A DNA stretch of 64,000 nt from Selaginella moellendorffii (taxonomy: Eukaryota > Streptophyta > Lycopodiopsida > Selaginellales > Selaginellaceae): assembly GCF_000143415.4 (NCBI RefSeq), contig NW_003314303.1:950275-1014274 (forward strand), given 5' to 3'. Position 1 is the stretch's first letter. Each line of letters opens with the position of its first letter. Below the pieces are notes generated by a model, which saw only the letters and a list, made by a program, of their open reading frames with translations, ran no database searches and was not told where the DNA came from. The position numbers and the translations under genes are program-made. This document shows, one piece after another, positions 1 to 9,904 of this stretch.

Positions 1-1085
1 TCTGTTTTCCATTTTTATATTTTATGCATGGTGGAGGTGAAGTGTAGTTTTAATTATCCCTATGAAGTGTTTGGATTTAGTATTTTAGTTTGATCTAACT
101 TTTATATAGTTTAAATTTTCTTTTCTTTCTAGCTTTTCCAATTTCTTCTTTGTTGCTTTTCCTTTATATTCATCTTTATGGCAGAGCTTTCTCTTTTAAC
201 TTTGGAGCAGTAGTTGGTGCAATTACTTGATATTATGTGATTATAATTGAATAATCAAACTCAATTAATGGCAACATTCACAGCATGTGATAGAACTCCT
301 CACCAATCCTTGCGTCCGGTTGGAGTTCTTTTGTGGGAGTCCTAGAGATGATGTGTACTATTAGTTTGATCATTTTATAGCATATATTATTTTTGGGATA
401 ATGCTCAGTGTTTGCATGAATTTCCCACATGTGTTTAAAGGACAGTGTTATAGTGGTATAGTGGTTTAAGTGCAGTTACTCATGAGGATTAGAGCATTCT
501 CCTAAATGTCTTTATGCATTTGGACATGCCAACAATTATGATGATGCCTTCCAACAATTGCATCATTTTTGTCAAAGGCTGTCTAAGTTAATGATGTAAT
601 TTGATGTTTGTTTTTTGCTTCATACCAAATATGTCAGAGAGGATCAAATTAAATGTTGTGGCCAACACTTCATAAAGATCTTGTAAAATTTATGTATACA
701 CTTGCTCTAGCCACCCTAGATAATACTCTTCACTTGGCATAATGTTATGAAATGTTATTTTTTCCACTTCTCATTGTATATCCTTTAGTTCCATTTCTTA
801 TAAAAGATAGTCATGTTCTAATGGAGGTGGATGTTATTGCCACCTAAGTTCAAGAACAAGGACGAAGACGTAATTATAGCTGTGATGTTTATTGTTGGGC
901 ATATGATAAAAGTGGTTACATTTATGAGTATTGTTAATATTTTCAAAAGTGGTGACCTCCATTTCCTGGGTGGAAACTTTAATATCAACAACATCCTATT
1001 AGTGTTGTTACAATAGAAAGTCTAAATATTGAGATGCTTATGAGAAACAAAGAGTTGTAAGAGTAAAGTGGGAACATCCACAACA
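1..1085 (+). mobile_element. Decayed Ty3/gypsy gag region (copy A)
   Basis: AT-rich DNA without an intact gene. From about 490 to 1065 it aligns base by base with 14490-14990. Both copies carry gag-like words such as a VKFVYTLALATL-like stretch and the shared peptide core KDEDV.IAVMFIVGHM (around 850-910 here). Frames are broken. The first 490 bases are of the same composition and hold nothing recognisable. I read it as a retroelement fragment lying against the 5' edge of the PPR copy that follows. Confidence 0.6.
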
Positions 1086-1096
1086 CCAAGAATTTC

Positions 1097-2175
1097 TTCG
1101 ATTAGAGCTTTGCGTCTTGGAATCTGATGATCACTGCCTACTCGCATGACAGCCAGGTGAAATCTGCCAAGAGCCTCTTCAATCAAACTCCAGCCAAGAA
1201 CCTCCTCCTCTACAACGCAATGTTCATAACCTATGCCCAAAATGAGTGCCATGCCCTTGCGATTGAGCTCTTTGCCTTGATGCTGTGCAGAGATCTCGTC
1301 TCCTACAATGCAATGCTCTCTGCGCTCGCGAAATCTAGCCCTATTGATCAAACCAAAGATTTCTTCGACCTAATTCCCGAGAAGAACATCGTTCCATGGA
1401 ATGCGATGCTCACAACATATGCCGAGAATGGGCATCTGGAAATGGCGATTTCCATGTTCGATTCGATGAGCCATCATGATATTGTGTCCTACACTGCCAT
1501 GCTCACTGCGTATGGATCGAGCGGCCAGATAGAACACGCAAGAACAGTGTTTGATTCGTCACCCCAGAAGGACGTTGTTTTATCAACTGCCATGCTCGCA
1601 GCATATGCCCATTTAGGGTTCTTGGCAGAGGCTAGCACAATTTTCCAATCTATGCGAGAATGCAGCATAATCACGTGGAATTCTATGTTAGCTGCTCACG
1701 CATTGAGCAGCACAATCGAGAAAACGAAGTGGATTTTCGATTTGATGCCGGTAAGAGATACAGTGTCTTGGATTTTGATGTTCAGCGCATATGCCCAGAT
1801 TAGGCATCTGGAGAAAGCGATTTCCTTCTTCACGACAATGCCAATGCCACACGCAGTCCCAGATCGCGTCGTGCCCTGGAACACGATGCTCGCGGCGCAC
1901 GGAACCAGCGGCCAGGACGCCGGGGCCGCGAATTTGCAAGGTGTGGCCCCGGATGCCGTCTCCTTTTGGGGGCGTTTGGCCACACCGGGGACGTGGATTC
2001 CAGCTGGAGCTACCTTGTGTCGATGCGCAGCGATTACTCGATCCAGCCGGAGAAGCTCCACTTTGGGTGGGCGATCCGGGCTCGAGCTGGGAACTTCGAT
2101 TTCGCCCGGGATCTCCTCGACAACATGCCATTCGTTCCAGGGATCGAGCAATTGAGCTGCCTGACACTGTTCTAG
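1097..2175 (+). pseudogene. PPR protein copy, 5'-truncated and frameshifted
   Basis: From the ATG at 1127 an open frame gives about nine degenerate PPR units of the S/L type, recognisable by repeated phrases like D.VSYNAML.AYA and A...FD.MP. Recognisable PPR sequence starts before the ATG (ASWNLMITAY, from about 1110), but an in-frame TAG lies just upstream, so the 5' end is missing. At about 1966 the frame is lost: the original continuation (WGAFGHTGDVDSSWSYL and later FDFARDLLDNMPF) is in the +1 frame, up to 2175. No targeting peptide and no E or DYW domain are seen. PPR proteins bind organellar RNA; this copy is unlikely to be functional. A sequencing error at 1966 would be the alternative for the frameshift but not for the missing 5' end. 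Confidence 0.7.
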
Positions 2176-2301
2176 AGCCAAACAAATTAGATTTCGTCCA
2201 GGAACTTCCAGAGATCGAGCAATTGAGCTATGACGCAATCGCCCATCTCGAGATCTAGACTAGACAATTGGTAGAAACAAAGATCTTCCTCCTTGGTCCT
2301 T

Positions 2302-2853
2302 TCAAAGGGCTGTCTCTTCGCTCTTCGGAGCACTGGCCGCCTCGACTCTCTCCTGGACAGCATCCACAGCCTTGTCTTGGACGCTGCTTTTCCCCTTGAG
2401 ATCCTCGGCCGCGGCCTTGAGCTCTCCCGCCGCGGCCTCTTTCTTCTCTGGAGCAACGTCGGCCTCTCTCGACTGATAAGTGTGGAGATAATCCTCGGCC
2501 TTCTTTACGTAGTTCCCAAACGGCGTGCCTTCGAGCTTGCCATAGTGTGAGGCGCCCTGGAGAATGTCCTCGGCAGCGTCGGCGAGCTTGGCAGTGTCCA
2601 TACCCCCACCACCACCTTCCTTCTTAGCTCCTGCTCCTCCCATTTGCTGCTTCGCGGCGTCTAGAAGAACGTTGGCACTGCCCATAAGCTCCGAGTAGCT
2701 TGGAACTTCGCCGCTGGTCTTCTTTGCCTCCCCCGTGCTGCTCTTCTTTGGCTCCTCCGTGCTTGGTCCATGGCCTGCTTCTTCCGTCTTTGGCTTCTCG
2801 CTCTCCTTCTCTCCGCTGAGAAAGGATCCTGCCTGCTTCTTGAAGAAATCCAT
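2302..2853 (-). CDS. Nodulin-related protein 1-like stress protein
   Basis: Single-exon gene of 183 aa. The start (MDFFKKQAG) is chosen over an in-frame ATG far upstream at 3129 because family members begin with MDFF and a TATA box lies about 90 bp upstream. The N-terminal third is hydrophilic and rich in Lys, Glu and Ser. The middle (about aa 55-120) carries the family core: S.LMGSANVLLDAAKQQM, then KLADAAEDIL, then GKLEGTPFGNYVKKAEDYL. The tail is Ala/Lys/Glu-rich, likely helical. Arabidopsis NRP1 is a small cytosolic protein tied to heat tolerance and ABA accumulation. Biochemical function is unknown. No signal peptide or membrane segment. Confidence 0.75.
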   Translation of the reverse strand: MDFFKKQAGSFLSGEKESEKPKTEEAGHGPSTEEPKKSSTGEAKKTSGEVPSYSELMGSANVLLDAAKQQMGGAGAKKEGGGGGMDTAKLADAAEDILQGASHYGKLEGTPFGNYVKKAEDYLHTYQSREADVAPEKKEAAAGELKAAAEDLKGKSSVQDKAVDAVQERVEAASAPKSEETAL

Positions 2854-2942
2854 ACAGGAAAAAAAGAAATGTGAGCAGACAAAGAGAAGATGAACCGAGA
2901 AGAAGAGCCGAGGGTAAACTGTCGATGACACTCTCCAGTGGA

Positions 2943-2952
2943 TATTTTTATA
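2943..2952 (-). promoter_or_regulatory. TATA box of the NRP1-like gene
   Basis: TATAAAAATA on the minus strand, 90 bp upstream of the ATG at 2853, giving a leader of roughly 60 nt. Further upstream (about 2990) is CCACGCGTC, which resembles the CE3-type coupling element of ABA-responsive promoters; that link is only suggestive. Confidence 0.55.
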
Positions 2953-3577
2953 GAGTCCGGGAAAACGAGTAAAGGGACACGATTTTTGACGCGTGGGGGC
3001 CCAAACCGGATCACTATCCTCCTGTGAAGAAAGATGGACGAGGTAAATGTGAGACAGAGAAAAAAAGATATATACAAAACTACCCCACCGACAAGTGCCA
3101 CCAAGACTCCGATTTGGATGCACCACCAAAGATTTTTATCAAGCCGCTGTGGTTTGATTCGTCACAGTGACTTACAAAACACGTCGGAGAACTATAGTAC
3201 AAAGCTTTCGAGTCTTATTTCGTGCTGCTACCTTGTCTGCCAAAGAAAAGAAGAGTTTAGCATAAAAGAAATGGAAAAACTTGTCATACCCTTGTCATAC
3301 CAGGTAATGAATTGTCTCGCTCCAGTTAAGAACTCTGTATCTGCAAAGAGAGAGAAGTCAACCAGGGAATCGTGAATCAAAAACATGTCCTTCAGCCACG
3401 CCAATTCCTCATATGACTGGTCCGTATTCTAGTTACACGAGCACTGCTCCAACCGGTTGCAAGACCGGGAGCAACGACGTGCAACGTCAACGGGCAGCGC
3501 AGTGAGATTACTAAATTATGCATCATAGGACCGAACCACTAGAAGGAAAAAAAGTAAAGTGAACTTACATTGAGAGC

Positions 3578-4923
3578 TTAGAAGTTTAAGATGATCTTCT
3601 CTTGTGGAACCCCTTCGGCCGAAAGTAGATCAGTCACATCCTGCAATAAAAACATCACAGTGAAGGTAGGGCAAAGGGAAACAAAAAATCTCTACCTTGA
3701 CCATGCCCTTGTGGCCACAAAGAAAAGTAACAACTTGAGAGGAATCTGGAATACTTATGTTCTTCGAAAAGGCTGCCTGTGGCACAATAAAGCGAAGCTA
3801 AATGAGAGATGGAGTAAAAGAGAAAACAATGAATCATGTCTACAACAGTGACCATAAACCTGGACATATCCTGATTCGCCCATCCAGCTCCCATCAGGCT
3901 GCGAGAGCACGGGAATTATGCTCACGCCGCTTGCCTCCCACTCTTTGAACTTGTCCTATAGTAGAAATAAGTGAGAATCGACAACCGAAAGAGAAACAAA
4001 AGAAGAGTACCCGATATGCCATCCTCTCAAGACTCCTGGCTCCATAGTAAAGCCTCACATCGCTCCTCCTGTTCGCGTCAATTCCGGCCTCTATAAGTGA
4101 TCGAATCGGACTGTCCTGAAAAAAAAAGGAACCATACGTAAACCATCCCAAAAGATAGCGAAAAAACGAGTGGAAAGAAGGAAACATCATGTCTACGCAA
4201 ACTCCAAGAAATGAAAGAACAAGAGAGTGGAAAGATGCCTACGTACGAACAAAAAAAGATACGAGTGGAAAAACATGTCTACCATCCCAAGAGATAGCGA
4301 AGAGCAAGAACAAAAGAAAAAAAGAAAAAAAAGAATGGAAACGGAAGAAAAAAGAAGAAGAAATCACGTTACCTGATACCAGAGCCAGTCGCGAAGAACA
4401 GCACAGTCTGGAACTTCTCTGGAGGGTAGAGCTGGTCGATGTCGAAACCTTTGCCCATCACTTGGCTTAAATCCACCTTATCTCCCTTGGCCAGATCGCA
4501 CAGCACAGCCGAGGTAGTGCCCTCCACGTCCTTGACAAGGAACTCCAAGAATCCCTTGGCGGCGGTGGAAGGCGGGGAAGCGATGGCGAAGAATCCCGGC
4601 TTGTGCTCCTCCTTTTTCATCTGGACGAATTGCCCCGGCTTGGAATGCCCCTTCTGGAGCTCGGGATTCCGGCCAATGTCGAGCACGATGTGGAAGAGTT
4701 GTTCCGCCGCTGGAGCAATCTCGACCAGCGGCGCCGACGTCCACAGCACTTCCTGCTTCCATTGCGCCCTCACGACGAATCTCACCCGCGCGGAGGATGA
4801 TTTCTTGGACAGCGTCGAGCAGTACCTTTTGGCGAAACGCAAGCTCGGCGCCGCCGCCGTCGCCGCTGCTATCGCCATGGGATTTCCTAGGGCAAGTACC
4901 TGCGGCGCTCGCAATACCGCCAT
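3578..4923 (-). CDS. pKIWI502-like plastid FAD/NAD(P)-binding oxidoreductase
   Basis: Five exons on the minus strand: 4373-4923, 4011-4110, 3860-3955, 3696-3776, 3578-3640, giving 296 aa. Introns of 54-262 nt are all GT-AG. The N-terminus (about 50 aa, Ala/Ser/Arg-rich, no acidic residues) looks like a chloroplast transit peptide; a second in-frame Met at 4878 is an alternative start. Residues about 55-165 form the ferredoxin-reductase-type FAD-binding barrel (PGQFVQMK, FFAIASPP). The NAD(P)-binding half starts at FATGSGISPIRSLIEAG (about aa 177) and ends with TFLCGHKGMVK and DVTDLLSAEGVPQEKI. Length and order match the fruit protein pKIWI502 family (Arabidopsis At1g15140-like). The substrate is not known. 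Intron 1 (262 nt) is long for this region. It is divergent from the PPR gene starting at 5258. Confidence 0.85.
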
Positions 4924-5257
4924 TGCCAGGAACCCTAAATTCCCAAATTTTGGGAGGCCTTTAAAAATGCCCTTGTTGGGCATTTGCAACAAGTACGGAT
5001 CCTCAATCTTGGAGATCTTCTTTGGGCATAGAATCAAACACTTGTGTAAAGTAAAGAAGCATATCTTGTGCGCAGATATACAGTAATATATTTTTTCCTG
5101 ACAATATTCTTTCATGAAAATAGAACGTTCTTCTAGCTTCCAAATGCCCAGCTTGGGCATTTTCATTATCCCATGTTGACTTTTGCGTTGACATGGTTGA
5201 CTTTGCATTCACTTACATTGAAAAAGTGGCTCTGGCTCCTAAGAGATTCTTTCTTCG
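4924..5257. promoter_or_regulatory. Shared upstream region of two divergent genes
   Basis: About 330 bp between the divergent starts of the oxidoreductase (minus) and the PPR gene (plus). It must hold both promoters. A direct or inverted reuse of a word like TGCCCAAGCTGGGCAT occurs near 5146-5160. No clear TATA box for the PPR gene. Confidence 0.35.
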
Positions 5258-7708
5258 ATGCTCCACAGCGATGGCGTTTCGACCACCACCACCACCAGCA
5301 GGAGCTGGAAAGTGGCAAAGAAATCGACGAAGGGAATCGCCACACTCTTGGCGGCGCTCAAGGAGGCAAGCAAGGCCAGGGATGCCAAGAGGGGGCGGGA
5401 GCTCCACTCCGACGCCATAGCCAGTGGAGTGGCTGGCGATCTCTTCGTGGGCAGCAGCCTGGTGGACATGTACTCCAACTGCGGCCTCATGGGCGAAGCG
5501 CGAGAGGTATTTGACGCCATGCCCAGCCATGACATTGTCTCGTGGAATGCGCTCATGCTCGGTTACGCAGAGAACGGCGATGGATTCGCGGCGCTCGCCC
5601 TCTTCTCGCCGATGCGCGACGAGGGCTGCGCTCCAAACTCGAGAACTTTTGTCGCTGCGGCGAAGGCATGCTCTAGCATTGCCACGGCTGAGAAGGAAGA
5701 AGAAGTTCCAAGAGGTAGCGAAGTATGCTCGACTTCCAAGATGAGATCGCTGGAGATTGGAATGGCGATCCACTCGCAGGCGCTGGAGAGGAGGTGTGGA
5801 TCCATTTTCGTGGAGAGCTGCCTCGTCGATATGTATGCCAAGTGTGGCAGCATGGACGACGCTCGGCGCGTTTTCGAAAGGATGGAGAGGAGGAATATGG
5901 TGGCCTGGACGTCGCTCATGCTGGGCTATGCCGAGAGTGGCGATGGCCAAGCTGCGCTCGAGCTCTTCCAGGTGATGGAACGCGAGAATTGCCCGCGGGA
6001 CGCTCGGACTTTCGTTGCCGCGGTGAAGGCTTGCTCGAGCCTGGCTATGGCGTCGAAGGAAGGATCATCTAGCGCGAGAGCCTTGAGAGCTCTTGAGACC
6101 GGCATGGCTGTTCATCGCGAAGCTCGCAAGAGTGGATTCGAGTCGGATGCTTTCGTGGTTTGCGGGCTTGTGGATTTGTATGCAAAGTGTGGGAGCATGG
6201 AGGACGCGAGGAGGATCTTCGAGCGCTTCTCTAGCCACGACGTTGTCTCGTGGACGGCTTTAATACTCGGCTATGGTGACAATGGCGAAAACGAGGTGGC
6301 GGTGAAGCTCTTCTTTCGCATGGTTCGCCAGGGATACCATGCAAACGCTCGGACTTTCGTGGCAGTGATCAAGGCTTGCAGCAGCCTTGCCGAGGAGGAG
6401 CAAGGCGGGAATGCGATAAAGTTTCGCGCTCTTGCCACTGGAATGGCGATCCATCGCCTCGCAGCTGCGAACGGTGGCTGCGATTCCAGGGACGTTTTCG
6501 TGGGGAACACTTTGATCGACATGTATGCGAAGTGTGGAACTATGGTGGATTCCCGGCGAGTTTTCGATGCGATGCTTACACGGGACGTGGTCTCGTACAA
6601 CGCGATCATGCTGGGCTATGCCGAGAATGATGGCGAGGCTATGGCGCTCGAGCTACTCGCGGCCATGCACAGGGAAGAACCGGGCGTTGTGGCGAATAGC
6701 TTGAGCTACCTTGCTGCTGTGAAGGCTTGCAATCACTTGGCATCCCGAGAAGAAGCCAGGGACTTCGATGGAAGAGCTGTGAAGATCGAGAGCCTGGAGA
6801 AAGGCATGGCTGTTCATGCTCGAGCTACGGAAGCCGGGTGTGATCGAGATCTTTTAGTGGCGAGCAGCCTGATCGATATGTACTCGCGAGCTGGAAGCAT
6901 GGAGGATTCGCACAGGGCCTTCGATCAAATGGAGAGCCACGATGTAGTGTCATGGACGGGGCTCGTCTCCGGCTATGCCGAGAATGGCGATGGCGAGAGC
7001 TCCCTGGCGGTGTTCTTCGCGATGGTCGACGAGGGAGTGGAGCCCGACTCGTGGACGCTCGCGGCGGCGCTCAAGGCGTGCGGATCCATCGCCTCGAGCA
7101 AAGCTGGGCGACGTCTCCATGGCGAGATTTGCCGGCATGGACTGGAGGGCGATACCATCGTGGTCACCGGTTTGATCGACTTCTATGGGAAGTGTGCTAC
7201 CATGGCCGACGCTCAGCGTGTCTTTGATGGTTCCGTGGTTGCCGCACGGGACGTGGTTGCATGGACGGCTCTAGTGTCCGGCTATGGCCGCCAAGGTGAC
7301 GTGAAGTTCGTGTTTGTGACGTTCCAGGCGATGGTGGACTCTGGCGTGAGGCCGGGAGGTGTGACCCTGCTGTGTGTGCTAGCCGCATGTAGCCATGCCG
7401 GGCTTGTGGAGCGAGGGAAACGATTGTTTGGATCGATGAGAGAGAAGTATGGAATTGATCCTGGGCGAGAGCACTATCACTGCGTGATTGATATGCTGGG
7501 GCGAGCAAACCATCTGGAGGAGGCGCTGGAGATTGTGAGATCGATGCCCTTCCATGCGGGTGTCGTGACCTGGATGACGATCTTGAGCGCTTGTAGGAAG
7601 TGGAAGAACACGAGAGTTGGAAGTGAAGCATTTGATGCGTTGGTTGGAATGGATGTGAGGGTGAAATCGTCAGCGTACTTGTTGATGGCTCATGTTTATG
7701 AGAGCTAA
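5258..7708 (+). CDS. PLS-class PPR protein, E domain cut short
   Basis: Intronless, 816 aa. The N-terminal 25 aa are rich in Ser, Thr and Lys, with no acidic residue after position 5, and may be an organelle targeting peptide. About six cycles of roughly 105 aa follow, each with the P, L and S order of plant-specific PPRs: ...F.VAA.KACSS, then G.AVH..A..G....VFV...LVDMYAKCGSM.DAR, then VF..M..HDVVSWTALILGYAENG. The last part carries VTLLCVLAACSHAG, HYHCVIDMLGRA and TWMTILSACRKWKN, the start of an E motif, then stops at AYLLMAHVYES. The usual E+ and DYW deaminase parts are absent and not found downstream before 7.9 kb. Such proteins bind organellar transcripts, often for C-to-U editing; without DYW it would need a partner. 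It is the only long intact PPR gene in the window. Confidence 0.85.
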   Translation: MLHSDGVSTTTTTSRSWKVAKKSTKGIATLLAALKEASKARDAKRGRELHSDAIASGVAGDLFVGSSLVDMYSNCGLMGEAREVFDAMPSHDIVSWNALMLGYAENGDGFAALALFSPMRDEGCAPNSRTFVAAAKACSSIATAEKEEEVPRGSEVCSTSKMRSLEIGMAIHSQALERRCGSIFVESCLVDMYAKCGSMDDARRVFERMERRNMVAWTSLMLGYAESGDGQAALELFQVMERENCPRDARTFVAAVKACSSLAMASKEGSSSARALRALETGMAVHREARKSGFESDAFVVCGLVDLYAKCGSMEDARRIFERFSSHDVVSWTALILGYGDNGENEVAVKLFFRMVRQGYHANARTFVAVIKACSSLAEEEQGGNAIKFRALATGMAIHRLAAANGGCDSRDVFVGNTLIDMYAKCGTMVDSRRVFDAMLTRDVVSYNAIMLGYAENDGEAMALELLAAMHREEPGVVANSLSYLAAVKACNHLASREEARDFDGRAVKIESLEKGMAVHARATEAGCDRDLLVASSLIDMYSRAGSMEDSHRAFDQMESHDVVSWTGLVSGYAENGDGESSLAVFFAMVDEGVEPDSWTLAAALKACGSIASSKAGRRLHGEICRHGLEGDTIVVTGLIDFYGKCATMADAQRVFDGSVVAARDVVAWTALVSGYGRQGDVKFVFVTFQAMVDSGVRPGGVTLLCVLAACSHAGLVERGKRLFGSMREKYGIDPGREHYHCVIDMLGRANHLEEALEIVRSMPFHAGVVTWMTILSACRKWKNTRVGSEAFDALVGMDVRVKSSAYLLMAHVYES

Positions 7709-7854
7709 GATCTTATCGGAGCTCTTTGAATTTATGCCGTTGGATTTAGGGTTCTTGCTAGATCTTTTGCAATGCTGATATTCTCTCCAACTCTATCTAT
7801 GCTCCATCGTTTAAGATCTCCTCTTGACTTGATAGGTCTCCTAGTCGGATTCAA

Positions 7855-8345
7855 GGAAATGTGTAGACTGAAGACTGGAAACGATACACGAACCTTAAGA
7901 TCGGTCTCTGGAAAGAAGCCTGGTATTGTTTAGATTATTCTTCCTAGGATGTCATGTTACAGATGCTGTTTTCTTAAAGGAAAACCCAGACCTCGAAGCC
8001 TACACAGTCTAGCCCGAGCTATAGAACTTCCAAAAATCTTGGAAGTAAAGATGCTCGATCGAGAGAGATCTTTGCCGGAGTGTTTGCAGACTCCACTTTC
8101 TAAAGGTATTATGTACTTTTTTCTCGTCTTGTCACTACTCACTTTCTTGCGCAGGCTTTCTGCCAAATACAAAAGAGTCCCTTTTGCCACCGCTCCGAGT
8201 CATGAGAATTTCCCCACGCTATGCTTTAAGTTCATATTGCATTAGTTTAGGCCTTGGATGTTCTGGATCGCGTGTGCTTCGTGCCACTTGCAGCCGAACT
8301 CTTGCAGCCGATTGTTGATTTCCAAAGTCCAATCCAGATCTTGTG
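7855..8345 (+). pseudogene. Degenerate partial duplicate of NAA35 (MAK10)
   Basis: This stretch matches the true NAA35 gene at about 22095-22850 in the same orientation. Shared words include GGAAATGTGT, TCTGGGAAGAAGCC (GG for GA here), AGGAAAACCCAGA, CTCGAAGCC, TCTCGTCTTGTC, GCAGGCTTTC, GTCCCTTTTGCCACCG, GTTCATATTGCAT and CAGATCTTGT. Exon and intron sequence are both present (the intron after RFRK is still there), so it arose by DNA duplication, not from mRNA. About 200 bp of exon 7 and part of exon 8 are missing, and the frames are closed. It lies directly behind the PPR gene. Confidence 0.75.
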
Positions 8346-8349
8346 CTCG

Positions 8350-9900
8350 TTGTTTATTAACCAGGGCTTTTTATTTACCAGCAAAAAACCAAAAAACTGG
8401 GCATAGTTTCATTGAGCACGAAAAAAAGTTTCTTGTGTCCTTGGTGTGAACTGCTTCTTAAGACTTAAGCCGCGTTTACATTTCTGACCATGGAAGGCAT
8501 GCATACTTCTATATGTCAGGAAAAGCGATAAAAGGATGCTCAAGCATTTGCAGGTATTTTGTGATTAATGTCTGTTTACATCTCCTAGTTTCACCCTTCC
8601 ACAGTTGCCAATGTGGAGTGAGTTCGAACAGCAAAAAGCTTCCAAGCAGACACAAAACGATTTGCTGCATTGACTGATCACCTTTCTTCCTGAGGAACAA
8701 TGACACTTGAAACAGAAAAACTCATTCTCGAGCAGAAATAATCAGTGATGTGAATAGTAGTTCATCCTGGACTGTTGGTAACATCTCTGAGAAAATTTTG
8801 TGGCAATCTAGCAGTTCTCCAAGAGAAGGTTTAAGGCCAAGCTTCCCCGCATTGTAGCTGAGTCTCAGCCTAGATCTTGGCAGGAGGGCCGCCATGTTTT
8901 CCCACACGGTTTTCGAACGAATTTCATGTGACAGTTATTGTCACATGACAATAACTGTGAACTAAGAACAGAAACAGAGTAAAAGGTGAGAGAACCAAGG
9001 TGTGTAGAAACCGGGTGAGGTCACAGTGTCATCGACTAGAATCTTCTAACATGAGACCAAGGAATTGGAGTTTGCTGCAATGTCCCTTCTCTCACTCCTT
9101 TCCCTTTCTCTCTGCTCGTCCTTTCCCTTTCTCTTTGCTGAAACACCAACAAATAAAGGTCTGTTTTTACACCCGGTCGCTACTGTGATCGGCAGGCTTC
9201 GTGAAAATTCTGATGGTGGATGGTGGCTGTTTCTAATTATTAAACAGTGTTTCTTACATAAATGACATTCTTTTTCATTCTCCCATGGCTTAAGCTGATG
9301 ATCCTTCGGTGATCATTCTGATTGTGATGGAACTACTGATTAATTAGGTTTATATTGTGAGGGGAATGCCAGAAGTCGAGCTCGATATCTCCTAGATTTC
9401 GACCTTGTTGGCTACATCACCCCATATATACTTTTTATATATGGTTTTGGGATCAGTATCATAAACTATATTACAATTTTTATAAGAGCATCTGGCAACG
9501 ATATCAATCGAGGCGATCTTCTTCCTCTCCTTGGAACGGACGAGAAACGCGACGCACGGAACTGCAGTTGCGATCCGGAGCAGCAAGCTGGTGGTGCTCC
9601 AAAATCCTCGCAGACTTTGCTGGATCGAAGCGTCTGGAGCAGCCCCTGCTTCATCTGCGACACTGCTCTGGGCTTACAACACCTATTGCCAAGATGAAAC
9701 AAGAAGAAATAAAGAGCTCTCTCCTTTTCAATGGAAGTGGGCCGGCACGATGCCACAGAGCAGTTGTCAACGGTGGACCATCATCTATGCCAGAAAAAAG
9801 AATCTGTAGAATCGACAGAGCAATCTTTTTGATTTTTTCAAATTCAAACTTTAGCTTGCATTATATAAGATTTACATGGTCCTTATATAAGAGCAACATT
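8350..9900. other. Intergenic, no supported gene
   Basis: About 1.5 kb without a gene I can support. Small open frames on both strands (for example 9466-9756 minus and 9531-9809 plus) do not resemble a family known to me and overlap each other. A 32-bp palindrome is listed separately. 9480-9800 has higher GC and could be a fragment of an old gene. Confidence 0.4.
8929..8960. repeat. 32-bp near-perfect palindrome
   Basis: Left arm TGACAGTTATTGTCA, spacer CA, right arm TGACAATAACTGTGA; 14 of 15 arm positions pair. It can form a cruciform or hairpin, or serve as a dimeric protein site. Nothing nearby explains it. Confidence 0.7.
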
Positions 9901-9904
9901 ATTT

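Noticed and set aside
4439-5086. 215-aa plus frame opposite the pKIWI502-like gene
   Set aside because: Antisense shadow of exon 1, whose protein matches a known family with fitting splice sites.
9466-9809. Overlapping frames on both strands near the kinase gene
   Set aside because: No homology, no supporting splice sites; coding likelihood equal on both strands.
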